64,000 nt of DNA from Duganella radicis (GCF_009720825.1 NZ_WNKY01000025.1:16773-80772); one strand, 5' to 3'; positions 18,222 to 27,543 are shown, numbered from the stretch's first letter. Numbers and translations: made by a program. The notes: a model not told the origin generated them from the sequence alone.

Positions 18222-18891
18222 GCAGATGGCCCAGCGCGGGCGCCAGCAGCACCATCAGCACGCCGCTGAAAATCATGGTGAGGCTGGCGACCGCGCCTTC
18301 CTGCGCGCCGATCGAACGCGCTTTGTTCAAGCCAAAACCATGCGCCGCCGCCCCATAAGGTGCACCGCGCGCGATCCGCATGCGCAGCGGCAGGCGAGCC
18401 AGCAGCACTTGGCCGAGCAGCACGCCAAACAGGCCGGTAATGATCACGAACAAGCCAGTCAGTTGTGTCGATCCGCCCAGATGCCGCGTGGCCTCCAGCG
18501 CAAACGGCGTTGAGACCGAGCGCGCCAGCAGGCTTTGCGCGATGCTGCCGTGCAGGCCAAGCAGGCGGTCCAGCAGCAATGTGCTGCCCAGCGATGCAAT
18601 GATGCCTGCCATGCTGCCCAGCGTCAGCGCCAGCCAGTGGCGTTTCACCAGATCGCGATACTGATAGATCGGCAGCGCAAACGCCACCGTCGCCGGGCCG
18701 AGTAGCCAGGACAGCCAGCGCGTGTCGCCAAAGTAGACGGGGAAGGGCGTGGCCGACAATTGCACCACCGCGATCAGTACCGCTGACGTGGCGATGGCCG
18801 GCGTTAGCCACCAGCGCGGATAACGCCGGTGTAGCGCGTGATTGGCGTAAAACAGGCCCACGGTCAGCAGCAGGAACAGTAGCGGCTTCAT
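18208..18891 (-). CDS. CidB/LrgB-family membrane protein
   Basis: 227 residues, almost entirely hydrophobic, with about six to seven membrane segments. LLGPATVAFALPIYQY and the ATRHLGGSTQLTGLFVIITG and RIARGAPYGAAAHGFGLNKA regions are typical of LrgB. The family works with CidA/LrgA holin-like proteins in murein hydrolase control, overflow metabolite or pyruvate export. It overlaps the upstream cidA-like gene by four bases (ATGA). The 3' end overlaps the convergent CE2-like esterase gene. Confidence 0.88.
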   Translation of the reverse strand: MKPLLFLLLTVGLFYANHALHRRYPRWWLTPAIATSAVLIAVVQLSATPFPVYFGDTRWLSWLLGPATVAFALPIYQYRDLVKRHWLALTLGSMAGIIASLGSTLLLDRLLGLHGSIAQSLLARSVSTPFALEATRHLGGSTQLTGLFVIITGLFGVLLGQVLLARLPLRMRIARGAPYGAAAHGFGLNKARSIGAQEGAVASLTMIFSGVLMVLLAPALGHLLTSA

Positions 18892-19328
18892 GCCCGCGCC
18901 TCCGTGGCCAAAGTGCCGGCGGTGTGAGCACGGGCATGCCGCCGCTGGCGCAGGCGGCGCAATGTGCGGCCGCGCTCAAAGCGGCACGCCCATTCCACGG
19001 TGAACGCGGTCGCCAGCAGCACGCAAGTAAAACCGATGCCAATGGCGGTGAATAGCCGCATGCCCTCCGCTTCCAGCAAACCGGTGAACTGTACCACCGA
19101 CACCACCAACGGAATAAAGAACAACAGCATATTCGACAGCAGCCAGTCCGCTCCATGCTCGATGGCGGCTGGCCGCAGCAAGCCGCTTTGCAGCAGTCCG
19201 GCCATGACGATCAGGCCGACCACGCCACCGGAGAAGGGCAATCCCAGCCACGCAGATACCCGATCCGCCGCATACCACGCCGCGATCAGCCCGAGCACCT
19301 GCATCAATGTAAAGACCATGCGTTTCAT
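18888..19328 (-). CDS. CidA/LrgA-family holin-like protein
   Basis: 146 residues with four predicted membrane segments (about 7-22, 33-50, 63-85, 91-112) and a basic, Arg-rich tail. The GLPFSGGVVGLIVMAGLL and LLSNMLLFFIPLVVSVV segments identify the CidA/LrgA family. It forms an operon with the cidB-like gene and is divergent from a LysR regulator, the arrangement of cidABC/cidR systems that respond to carbon overflow such as acetate or pyruvate. The C-terminal tail is longer than in short family members. Confidence 0.88.
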   Translation of the reverse strand: MKRMVFTLMQVLGLIAAWYAADRVSAWLGLPFSGGVVGLIVMAGLLQSGLLRPAAIEHGADWLLSNMLLFFIPLVVSVVQFTGLLEAEGMRLFTAIGIGFTCVLLATAFTVEWACRFERGRTLRRLRQRRHARAHTAGTLATEARA

Positions 19329-19384
19329 GATTCCATTCTAGGCGGTGCAGAAGTAAAGATAAAATGAATTAAAATTATAAAAAT

Positions 19385-19401
19385 CATTCTAAAATGGAAT
19401 G
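19385..19401. promoter_or_regulatory. LysR-type binding site candidate (CATTC-N7-GAATG)
   Basis: A perfect 5-base inverted repeat with a 7-base spacer lies in the 77-base gap between the cidA-like gene and the LysR gene. A further CATTC half-site is at 19334-19338. LysR regulators usually bind such interrupted dyads next to their divergent target. The site covers an upstream ATG at 19394, which argues for the later start at 19406. Confidence 0.55.
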
Positions 19402-19405
19402 CATC

Positions 19406-20293
19406 ATGGACATCCGCGCACTGCGTTATTTCGTCGCCGTGGTAGACCATCAGAGCTTCAGCCGCGCCGCCGAAGCGCTGTACGTCACCCAGCCCACCGT
19501 CAGCAAAATGATCCAACAACTGGAACAGGAGCTCGACCTTGCCCTGCTTGAACGCACCGGCAAGCGCTTTACTCTGACCGATGCCGGGCAGGTGGTGCTG
19601 CAACGCGGTCGCGCGCTACTGGCCATGCACGAGGAAATGGGCGTGGAGCTGGCGGACCTGCAACAGCTGCGTCGGGGAGACCTGCGCATCGGCGTTACCC
19701 AGCAGGCGCACGCGCCGCTGGCACCATTGCTCGCCGCCTACCACCGCCGCCATCCGCAGATCGAACTCAAACTGTTTGAAGGCGGCTCGCAGAACATCGA
19801 AACAGACCTGCGCAGCGGCGTACTGGAGATGGGCACCTTGCTCGACCATCCTGCCAATCAGCACATCTGGCAGGACTTCGACTCCTTCCCGCTGGTGCGC
19901 TCGCCCATCTGCCTGCTCGCGCCCAAGGACTCCGAATGGCACGGCCGCAAGCGCGTCAAGCTGCGTGAATTGGCCAATAGCTCCTTCATCTTCTATGGCG
20001 AAGGTTTCGCCCTGAACGACATCATCGCCGACGCCTGCCTGCGTGCCGGCTTCAAGCCGCGCATCAGCAGCCGTAGCGGTCAATGGGATTTCGTGGCGTC
20101 GCTGGTGCGGCTGGGCGTGGGCATCACGCTACTGCCCAAAGTATTCTGCGACACATTGGAACAGGGCCAGTTCACCATCGCGAGATTGGAAGAACCGGCC
20201 CTGGATTGGAAGCTCATGCTGGCCTGGCGGCGAGGCGGACACCTTTCGTTCGCCGCGCGCGCCTGGCTGGAGCTGGTAAAGAGTAAAGCTTAG
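19406..20293 (+). CDS. LysR-family regulator, CidR-like
   Basis: 295 residues. The N-terminal winged helix-turn-helix (MDIRALRYFVAVVDHQSFSR then AAEALYVTQPTVSKMIQQLE) is followed by a LysR effector domain (about 90-290). The start at 19406 gives the usual LysR N-terminus; an ATG four codons earlier has no binding site and overlaps a likely operator. It is divergent from cidA/cidB-like genes, so it probably regulates them in response to a small carboxylate. Its stop overlaps the stop of the convergent TonB receptor gene. Confidence 0.88.
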   Translation: MDIRALRYFVAVVDHQSFSRAAEALYVTQPTVSKMIQQLEQELDLALLERTGKRFTLTDAGQVVLQRGRALLAMHEEMGVELADLQQLRRGDLRIGVTQQAHAPLAPLLAAYHRRHPQIELKLFEGGSQNIETDLRSGVLEMGTLLDHPANQHIWQDFDSFPLVRSPICLLAPKDSEWHGRKRVKLRELANSSFIFYGEGFALNDIIADACLRAGFKPRISSRSGQWDFVASLVRLGVGITLLPKVFCDTLEQGQFTIARLEEPALDWKLMLAWRRGGHLSFAARAWLELVKSKA

Positions 20294-22983
20294 AAGTTGG
20301 CGCCGATGCGGAAACCGACCATGCGCGGTTCCACATAGTAGGCGCGCATAAAGCCGCCGAAGGCCGAATCGGTGCTGGTCTTCGCGTGTTCGTCCGTCAG
20401 GTTGCGGACATACAGCTCCGCGTGCCACTTGTCTTCCGGCGCTTCCAGACGCACCGACGCATCGGCCATCGCATAGGCTTTCTGGAAGCGGCCGATATGC
20501 GCGAAGTCGGAATTCAGCAGGTCGAAGTAAGCCTTGTCGCGCCAGTTCACCTTCACGTAGGGCGTCAGCTTGTAGCCGTTCTCCAGTCCAAACTCCTGCG
20601 AGAAGTTGATGTTGAACTGGTACTTCGGCGTGTTCGGCAAGTGATTGCCCTCGATGTTGGCAAGGCGGCGGCCCAGCAGCGTCTTGTCAGGACCGTTGTA
20701 CACCGCAGGGCAGGCCGGCAGACCGAGTTCGGTACGCACGTCGCACTGATAGTCGTCGCTGTACGAATTGAAGTCATGCACGCTGGTGTTGATGTAAGCG
20801 AAGCCGCCGCCCAGACGTGCACCGCGCCATGGCTTGTAGTCCCACTCCAGCTCCAGGCCCGGGATATTCACCTTGCCGACATTGATGGTGCGCCAGGTTT
20901 CATACACGTCGCACTTCGGCTGGTCGGCCGGGCAGGGCAGGCCGTTGTCCGGAATGATCTGATTGACGAAGTAAGTGCCGGTCAGCTGCATGCCCTTGTA
21001 CTTCATGAAGAAGGCCGTCGCCGACAGGCTCAGACGATTCTCCAGGAACTTGCCCTTGAAGCCCAGCTCATAGTTGGTGACGGTCTCCGGATCGTAAGGC
21101 AGGAAGGTCACCACGCCTGGCTTGCCATCAGCGCACTTGTGGTAGTTGCAGCTGTCGGTCTTGTCGGCGAAACCACCGGCCTTGTAACCGGTGGAGATGG
21201 AGCCGTACACCATCTTGTTATTGTCGATCTGCTTTTGCAGGCCGAGGCGCCAGGTCACCTTGTTCCAGGTCTGTTTGTGATCGTTGGAAGTCGGCGAACC
21301 ATACAGGTGATAGGCCGCCACGCTGCCGCCCATGCCCGGCGCCAGGTCGGTGCCATCGTGGACGTGGAAGCCCGGCGTACCCGGCGTCCCTTGCGAATAC
21401 CAGCCGTTGTAGTAGGCCGGGTTGCCGATCCAGTTGGCGCCATACACCTCGCCGCCTTTGTCTTCCTTGCTGTCCACGCTGTAGCGCGCACCGGCGGTGG
21501 CGGTCCACGTTGGAATGAACTGCCAGTCGGCCTGCGCGAAGGCGGCCTTGGCGTCCACCTGGCGATTCGGCTGGTGATACAGCACGCTGCCGACGTCACC
21601 GTAAGGCTTCTGGATGGTGTTGGTGATTTCGTAGTCGATGTTGTTCCGCTCGTGCATCCAGAACAGGCCGGCCACGTACTTCACGCTGCCCAGCTGCTGC
21701 TTGAGCTGCGCTTCATGCACGGTCGACAGATAGCGCGAATCCAGCGTGCGGTGGAAGGAGTCCGTCAGCGGCCAGGTGCCCCAGTTGCCGTCGGCGGTAT
21801 TCGGATAGGCGCCGTTGATCTGGAACGGCGCGGCGTTCTGCAAGCCCTTGTCGTCGTCCGTGATCTCATTGCGGCGCTGGTCGGCGATCTGGAAGGTGTA
21901 GTCGAAGTTGGTATGATCGTTGATATTCCAGTTCACGCCTGTGCGCAGGGTGCGGATCTTCATGTCGATGTGGCCCGGCACGTTGACGTTGATGTCCCAC
22001 TTGCCCTGATCGGTGCAGGCGTAGCGCGTGCCCGCACCTGCCTCGCAATCGCGGAAGGCGGCGCCGCCGGCGCTGGAGTCCTGGAATTCCTCATACGAGG
22101 CCTTGGCGGTGACATCGCGATTGATCTTCAGCAGGGCGCTCAGGCGGCCGGCCCATTCGTTCTGATTGGTGTAATACTCGCTCGGGCTGACATAGCGGTT
22201 GAAGCGCTGGTCGACGTCCGGCTTGCCGTTCGGGACCCAGCCCAGTGCCGGCGCATTGGCTTCGCTGACGTCGCGCGTCTGATGTGCGTAGCCGTCGCGT
22301 TTCACTTTCATGAAGGTGCCGCGCAGTGCCAGCGCGTCGTTGACCACCACGTTCTGCACGAAATTGACTTGCTTCTTGTTGTAATTGCCGAGATCCAGAT
22401 CGGCCTTGCCGTAGTTGCCGGTCCAATCGGGTTTGGCGGGAATCACGTTGACGCTGCCGCCGGTGGAGTTACGACCGAATAGCGTGCCCTGCGGGCCGCG
22501 CAGCACTTCGACCTGCTCAAGGTCGAACATCAGCGCCTGCGCGCCTTGTGGACGCGGCGAGTACATGCCGTCCACGTGGAAGCCGACTGCCGGGTCGCCC
22601 GTTTCGGTGAAGTTGGTGGAGGTGATGCCGCGGATGGTGATCTGCACCGCCGAATCGAGGCCGGTGTTTTCGATCACCACATTGGGCATCTCGCCGCTCA
22701 GGTCACGCAGGCTGGTGGCGCCCTTGCGCGTCAGTTGGTCCTGGCTCAGCGCCGTCACGGCCAGCGGGGTTTTCAGCAGCGAAGTGGAGTAGCGCGTGGC
22801 CGTCACTTTCACTTCCGGTATCTGGTCTTGCAAGGTGGTTGGCGCCGCCGCGGCAGTGGTGGCCGAGGCTTGCGCATCGGCGCTGGCGCCATCGCCGGTT
22901 TGCGCCTGAGCGGCCACGCTCATGAACGCGCAGGCACTGGCTACCGCGAGGCTGATCAAAGTCTGTTGTGTGGTTTGTCGCAT
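20290..22983 (-). CDS. TonB-dependent receptor, candidate member of the LacI regulon
   Basis: 897 residues with a signal peptide ending at Ala27. A low-complexity Ala/Asp linker is followed by the plug (about 60-190) with VEVLRGPQGTLFGRNSTGG, then a long barrel with a C-terminal Phe. This plug style is common in receptors for sugars and other non-siderophore compounds. The ATG follows AAGGAGACGAC. An operator-like GTTTCT-N9-CTAAAC lies 81 bases upstream, the same distance as operator 1 before lacI, which suggests that it brings manno-oligosaccharides into the periplasm. The ligand is inferred, not seen. Confidence 0.87.
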   Translation of the reverse strand: MRQTTQQTLISLAVASACAFMSVAAQAQTGDGASADAQASATTAAAAPTTLQDQIPEVKVTATRYSTSLLKTPLAVTALSQDQLTRKGATSLRDLSGEMPNVVIENTGLDSAVQITIRGITSTNFTETGDPAVGFHVDGMYSPRPQGAQALMFDLEQVEVLRGPQGTLFGRNSTGGSVNVIPAKPDWTGNYGKADLDLGNYNKKQVNFVQNVVVNDALALRGTFMKVKRDGYAHQTRDVSEANAPALGWVPNGKPDVDQRFNRYVSPSEYYTNQNEWAGRLSALLKINRDVTAKASYEEFQDSSAGGAAFRDCEAGAGTRYACTDQGKWDINVNVPGHIDMKIRTLRTGVNWNINDHTNFDYTFQIADQRRNEITDDDKGLQNAAPFQINGAYPNTADGNWGTWPLTDSFHRTLDSRYLSTVHEAQLKQQLGSVKYVAGLFWMHERNNIDYEITNTIQKPYGDVGSVLYHQPNRQVDAKAAFAQADWQFIPTWTATAGARYSVDSKEDKGGEVYGANWIGNPAYYNGWYSQGTPGTPGFHVHDGTDLAPGMGGSVAAYHLYGSPTSNDHKQTWNKVTWRLGLQKQIDNNKMVYGSISTGYKAGGFADKTDSCNYHKCADGKPGVVTFLPYDPETVTNYELGFKGKFLENRLSLSATAFFMKYKGMQLTGTYFVNQIIPDNGLPCPADQPKCDVYETWRTINVGKVNIPGLELEWDYKPWRGARLGGGFAYINTSVHDFNSYSDDYQCDVRTELGLPACPAVYNGPDKTLLGRRLANIEGNHLPNTPKYQFNINFSQEFGLENGYKLTPYVKVNWRDKAYFDLLNSDFAHIGRFQKAYAMADASVRLEAPEDKWHAELYVRNLTDEHAKTSTDSAFGGFMRAYYVEPRMVGFRIGANF

Positions 22984-23064
22984 GTCGTCTCCTTGGTTTT
23001 ATTTGCTTTTTTAGTATTTGCTGCAAAAAAAACATCGTCAAACGAATCCAGAAAACGACCTGAA

Positions 23065-23085
23065 GTTTCTTTGTTTTTACTAAAC
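23065..23085. promoter_or_regulatory. LacI-type operator candidate (GTTTCT-N9-CTAAAC)
   Basis: The right arm CTAAAC is perfect and the left arm matches GTTTAG at four of six bases, with the same 9-base spacer. It lies 81 bases upstream of the TonB receptor ATG. The rest of the 327-base gap (22984-23310) between this receptor and the divergent ABC binding protein holds no gene that I can support, and I see no convincing promoter for the ABC operon beyond general AT richness. Confidence 0.55.
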
Positions 23086-23310
23086 TCGGTCGATATACAA
23101 CAGCTGCCAAACCGTTTTGTTAAGTTTTGTAAGCCTTCCTTGCGTAGTGTTACAGCGCACATGCCGGCCGCGCCTTGCGGCGTTAGGAAATGTAATCGCA
23201 GCAGGGTTCATGTCTAATGAATTCAAGGACTTAGCCTAAAGTGGCGTGCAGATGCTGTTACGTAAAAAGCAAGCTAGGATGGTCCCATCGTTGTAATGAA
23301 AGGGACATCA

Positions 23311-24561
23311 ATGCCATTCCGTCGCAAGGTTCGTAACGCTCTGCTGGTCGCCGTGCTCTCCGCAACAACCGCCCATGCGGGCACGCTGGCGATCGAAAGC
23401 TGGCGCGTCGACGACAAGACCTTGTGGGAGAAAGTGCTGATCCCCGCATTCGAAAAAAACCACCCCGGCATCGAGGTGAAATTCGCGCCCACCGCGCCTA
23501 CCGAGTACGACTCCAGCCTGGCCGCGCGGCTGGCCGGTGGCACCGCTGGCGACTTGATCGCCTGCCGTCCTTTCGATGTGTCGCTGTCGCTGTACAAAAA
23601 AGGCCATCTCGAAAAGCTGGATGGCAAGGCCGGCATGCAGAACTTCCCGGCCACCGCCGCCGTGGCCTGGCAAACCGACGACGGCAAGGACACCTTCTGC
23701 ATGCCGGTGGCGTCGGTGATCCACGGCTTCTTGTACAACAAGAAGATCTTCAAGAAGCTCAATCTGCAAGCGCCGAAGACGGTGGACGAATTCTTTGCGT
23801 TGCTGGAGGCGCTGAAAAAAGCCGGTGTGACGCCACTGGCCCTGGGCACGGCGGACCAATGGGAATCGAGCCAAATGGTTTATACCAATATCGGTCCTAA
23901 TTTCTGGCGCGGCGAGGAAGGGCGCAAGGCGCTCATCAACGGCAAGGCCAGGCTGACCGATGCGCCGTTCGTGGAAGCCTTGCAGTTCGAGCAGCGCATG
24001 GGCAGCTACCTCGGTCGCGGCGCCAGCGCCCAAACCTACGGCGACAGCCAGAACCAGTTTGCGCTGGGCCGGGCCGCCATCTATCCAACCGGCTCTTGGG
24101 ACATCTCGTATTTCAGCCAGACGCCCGGACTGGAGCTGGGCGCGTTTGCGCCGCCGGTGCGCAAGGCTGGCGATGCCTGCTTCATTTCGGACCACATGGA
24201 TATCGGCATTGGCGTCAACAGGAAGTCGCGCAACAAGGAAGACGCGTTCAAGTTCCTGGCATGGGTTGGTTCGCAGGAGTTTGCGGACATCTACACCAAC
24301 CGCGTGACCGGTTTCTTCTCGCTGTCCAACCATCTGATTTCGGTACGCGATCCGGTGGCCAAGCAGATGGCGGAGTGGCGCAACAGCTGCGCCTCCACCA
24401 TCCGCTTCAACGCCCAGGTGCTGAACCGTGGACAGCCCAGCATGGAGAGCGAACTTTGGAATATCAATGCACAGGTTTTGAACGGCAAGCTGGCGCCGAA
24501 GGATGCGGCGGCACGGCTGCAAAACGGTTTTGCCAAGTGGTACAAACCACAGCAAAAGTAG
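23311..24561 (+). CDS. ABC transporter sugar-binding protein (family 1)
   Basis: 416 residues with a signal peptide ending near Ala23. The fold is that of extracellular solute-binding family 1 (maltose/glucose type): IESWRVDDKTLWEKVLIPAFEKNHPGI split at the hinge, a YNKKIFKKL segment, a GTADQWESSQMVY segment and FKFLAWVGSQEFADIY near the end. It delivers a sugar to the two permeases downstream. I chose the ATG at 23311, five bases after AAGGGA; an ATG five codons earlier has no binding site. A strong terminator separates it from the permeases, so it is probably made in excess. Confidence 0.88.
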   Translation: MPFRRKVRNALLVAVLSATTAHAGTLAIESWRVDDKTLWEKVLIPAFEKNHPGIEVKFAPTAPTEYDSSLAARLAGGTAGDLIACRPFDVSLSLYKKGHLEKLDGKAGMQNFPATAAVAWQTDDGKDTFCMPVASVIHGFLYNKKIFKKLNLQAPKTVDEFFALLEALKKAGVTPLALGTADQWESSQMVYTNIGPNFWRGEEGRKALINGKARLTDAPFVEALQFEQRMGSYLGRGASAQTYGDSQNQFALGRAAIYPTGSWDISYFSQTPGLELGAFAPPVRKAGDACFISDHMDIGIGVNRKSRNKEDAFKFLAWVGSQEFADIYTNRVTGFFSLSNHLISVRDPVAKQMAEWRNSCASTIRFNAQVLNRGQPSMESELWNINAQVLNGKLAPKDAAARLQNGFAKWYKPQQK

Positions 24562-24606
24562 CGTCACACAAAGTCTCTCCCTCTGATTGAGTGTGATCCA
24601 GTTTGG

Positions 24607-24636
24607 CCGGCGCCGGGCGCGGCGCCGGTTTTTTTT
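24607..24636 (+). terminator. Intrinsic terminator or attenuator inside the ABC operon
   Basis: An 8-base perfect stem CCGGCGCC/GGCGCCGG with a 6-base loop is followed by eight T residues. It lies between the binding protein gene and the first permease gene, 21 bases before the chosen permease start. Partial termination here would give more binding protein than membrane components, as in many binding-protein operons. Confidence 0.88.
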
Positions 24637-24657
24637 GTCCGAATTCCGGAGGTGGTT

Positions 24658-25575
24658 TTGAAGCATGAAGTAAAGATCTGGCAGTTGCTGCTGTTCCTGG
24701 CGCCGGCGGTGCTGGTCTACGGCGTATTCAGCGCGCTGCCGCTGGCGCAGACGCTGGGACAGGGTTTCTTCGTCGCCGACGACAGCGGCCACGCGGCCTT
24801 CGCCGGCTTGCAGAACTTTCGCACGGTGCTGCTGGACCCCGACTGGTCGGCCGGTTTCTGGAATGCGATGGTGAACAACGCCAGGTTCTTTTGCCTGCAC
24901 ATGCTGCTGCAAAATCCGATCGGCCTGCTGCTGGCGACTTTGTTCAGCCTTAAGGGCCTGCGCGGCGCGCGTACCTACCGCACGCTGATCTTCTTGCCGA
25001 CACTGCTGTCGGTGGTGATCATCGGTTTTATCTGGCAATTGATCCTGTCGCCGCTGTGGGGCGTGGGCGAGAAGCTGATGGGCTTTGCCGGTCTGGCGGA
25101 TTGGTTCGCGCCGTGGCTGGGCGAGGAGGGAAGTGCGCTGACGGCGATTTCCATGGTCTCGGTGTGGCAGTACATCGGCATGCCGATGATGTTGATCTAC
25201 GCGGCGCTGCTGGCGGTGCCGGACGAAATCGTGGAGGCGGCGCACGTGGAAGGCGCCAGCGCCATGCGCATCTTCTGGCAGATCAAGCTGCCGCTGATTT
25301 ATCCAACCTTGGGCCTCGTGACGATCCTGACCTTTGTGGCCAACTTCAATGCGTTTGACCTGATCTATTCCATCAAGGGCGCGCTGGCGGGGCCGAATTA
25401 TTCGACCGATATCCTTGGCACCTTGTTCTACCGGACCTTCTTCGGCTATCAGGCGCAGGTTGGCAATGCCTATCTCGGCTCGGCTGTCGCCACCCTGATG
25501 TTCCTGGTGATACTGGCTGGCGTCGGCGTTTATTTCGTCGGTGTGCAGCGCCGACTGACGAGGTTCGCACTATGA
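24658..25575 (+). CDS. ABC sugar transporter permease, MalF-like
   Basis: 305 residues with six predicted membrane segments. The conserved cytoplasmic EAA loop is VEAAHVEGASAMRIFWQIKL, which contacts the ATPase. It forms a heteromeric pore with the next permease. The preferred start is TTG at 24658, five bases after GGAGG; a GTG at 24652 overlaps that binding site. Its stop overlaps the next start by four bases. Confidence 0.87.
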   Translation: MKHEVKIWQLLLFLAPAVLVYGVFSALPLAQTLGQGFFVADDSGHAAFAGLQNFRTVLLDPDWSAGFWNAMVNNARFFCLHMLLQNPIGLLLATLFSLKGLRGARTYRTLIFLPTLLSVVIIGFIWQLILSPLWGVGEKLMGFAGLADWFAPWLGEEGSALTAISMVSVWQYIGMPMMLIYAALLAVPDEIVEAAHVEGASAMRIFWQIKLPLIYPTLGLVTILTFVANFNAFDLIYSIKGALAGPNYSTDILGTLFYRTFFGYQAQVGNAYLGSAVATLMFLVILAGVGVYFVGVQRRLTRFAL

Positions 25576-26390
25576 AGAACCGTCTGATGGTACACGGCGC
25601 CCTGATGGCGTACACCGTGCTGGCGCTGTTCCCGATTGCGCTGATCCTGATTAACTCGGTCAAGACACGTGAAGCGATCTTCGACGATCCGCTGGCGCTG
25701 CCCACCATGGAATCGCTGACTTTCATCGGCTTCCAGAAGGTACTGGCCAGCACCAACTTCCTGCTTTACTTCGGCAATAGCCTGATCGTGACGGTGCTGG
25801 CGCTGTTCTTCATCCTGCTGTTCGGCGCCATGGCCGCGTGGGCGCTGTCGGAATACCGCTTCATGGGCAACCGCGTGCTGGCGCTGTTCCTTGCGTTCGG
25901 CATCATGATCCCGATCCGGCTTGGCACGGTGTCGATACTGGAGTTGATGGTCAAGCTGGAACTGGTCAACACGCTGACGGCGCTGGTGCTGGTGTACACG
26001 GCGCAGGGCTTGCCGCTGGCGGTGATGATTTTGTCCGAGTTCATGCGGCAGGTGCCTGCGGAGTTGAAGGATGCGGCGCGCTGCGACGGTGTCGGCGAGG
26101 TGAAGATTTTCTTCCGCGTGATCCTGCCGCTGATACGGCCGGCGATGGCGACGGTGGCGGTGTTCACCATGATCCCGGCGTGGAACGACCTGTGGTTCCC
26201 GCTGATTCTTGCGCCATCGGACCGCACCAAGACCGTCACGCTGGGCGTGCAGCAGTTTATCGGACAGTACGTCACGGACTGGAATTCGGTGTTGGCGGCG
26301 CTATCGCTGGCGGTGATTCCGATGCTGATTTTGTACGCGCTGTTCTCGCGCCAATTGATACGCGGCCTCACGGCCGGTGCTGTGAAATAA
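25572..26390 (+). CDS. ABC sugar transporter permease, MalG-like
   Basis: 272 residues with six predicted membrane segments and the EAA-type loop ELKDAARCDGVGEVKIFFRV then ILPLIRP. The C-terminal segment SRQLIRGLTAGAVK is typical of MalG-type permeases. It pairs with the upstream permease (ATGA overlap) and lies 13 bases before the ATPase gene. The imported sugar is not visible from sequence. Confidence 0.89.
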   Translation: MKNRLMVHGALMAYTVLALFPIALILINSVKTREAIFDDPLALPTMESLTFIGFQKVLASTNFLLYFGNSLIVTVLALFFILLFGAMAAWALSEYRFMGNRVLALFLAFGIMIPIRLGTVSILELMVKLELVNTLTALVLVYTAQGLPLAVMILSEFMRQVPAELKDAARCDGVGEVKIFFRVILPLIRPAMATVAVFTMIPAWNDLWFPLILAPSDRTKTVTLGVQQFIGQYVTDWNSVLAALSLAVIPMLILYALFSRQLIRGLTAGAVK

Positions 26391-26403
26391 GGAGAGGCCT
26401 GTA

Positions 26404-27543
26404 ATGGCAAGTGTAAGTCTGAAAGAGCTGCGCAAATCGTACGACGGCAAAAGCGATGTCCTGGCCGGCATCGATCTTGACATCGCGCATGGGGAATTTG
26501 TGGTGCTGGTCGGGCCGTCCGGCTGCGGCAAGTCGACGCTGCTGCGCATGCTGTGCGGCCTCGAAAGCATCACCAGCGGCACCATGCGGATCGGCGAACG
26601 CACGGTCAATCACCTGCCGCCGGCGGAACGCAGCATCGCCATGGTGTTCCAGAGTTATGCCCTGTATCCGCACATGACGGTGTACCAGAACATGGCGTTT
26701 GGCCTCAAGGTGGCGGGCAAGGACAAGGAGGCCATCAGGCAGCGCATCAGTGAAGCGGCGGCGATCCTGAAGATCGATCATCTGCTGGAGCGTCTGCCGC
26801 GCGAGCTGTCGGGCGGCCAGCGGCAGCGCGTGGCGATCGGTCGCGCCATCGTGCGCGAGCCGCAGCTGTTCCTGTTCGATGAACCGCTGTCCAACCTTGA
26901 TGCGGCGCTGCGCGTGCAGACGCGCCTGGAGATCGCCAAGCTGCACCGGCAACTGGACGCCACCATCGTCTACGTCACGCACGATCAGGTGGAGGCCATG
27001 ACGCTCGGCGACAAGATCGTCGTCATGCACGAAGGGCATATCCAGCAGGCTGGCTCGCCGCTCGATTTGTACCAGCAGCCGCGCAACCTGTTCGTGGCGG
27101 GATTTATCGGTTCCCCCCGGATGAACTTCTTGGCGGGCGAGGTGCTGGAGGCGCACGCCGACGGCGTCGTCGCGTTGCTGAACAGCGGCGAAGCCGTGCG
27201 CGCGGCGGTGGATGGCAGCGGCCTGCATATCGGCGACAAAATCACGCTCGGCCTGCGGGCGGAGCACATCAGCGAATCGCGCAGCGGTTCGGAGGTTTTC
27301 AGCGGCGAGGTCAGTGTGGTTGAACACCTGGGCGAAGCCAATTACATCTACGTCAGCCGCGAAGGCAGGGAAGACGTGGTAATACGCGGGGATGGCGAAC
27401 GCCATGTCGCGCCGGGACAGTCCATCACCTTCTCGGCCGAGAGTACTGCCTTTCACGTGTTTGACGAGAAGGGCGAGGCGCGGCGGCGCCTACGCCCCGG
27501 GAATATGGTGTCTGCAACGCGCGGCATGATGCGCAGCGCTTGA
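26404..27543 (+). CDS. ABC transporter ATPase, MalK/UgpC/MsmK type
   Basis: 379 residues. Walker A GPSGCGKST (about 37-45), Q-loop VFQSYALYPHMT, signature LSGGQRQRVAIGRA, Walker B LFLFDEPLSNLD and the H-loop YVTHDQVEAMTLGD are all intact. A C-terminal TOBE domain (about 240-360) is as in CUT1 sugar ATPases. It powers import through the two permeases just upstream. RBS GGAG lies ten bases before the ATG. Confidence 0.93.
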   Translation: MASVSLKELRKSYDGKSDVLAGIDLDIAHGEFVVLVGPSGCGKSTLLRMLCGLESITSGTMRIGERTVNHLPPAERSIAMVFQSYALYPHMTVYQNMAFGLKVAGKDKEAIRQRISEAAAILKIDHLLERLPRELSGGQRQRVAIGRAIVREPQLFLFDEPLSNLDAALRVQTRLEIAKLHRQLDATIVYVTHDQVEAMTLGDKIVVMHEGHIQQAGSPLDLYQQPRNLFVAGFIGSPRMNFLAGEVLEAHADGVVALLNSGEAVRAAVDGSGLHIGDKITLGLRAEHISESRSGSEVFSGEVSVVEHLGEANYIYVSREGREDVVIRGDGERHVAPGQSITFSAESTAFHVFDEKGEARRRLRPGNMVSATRGMMRSA

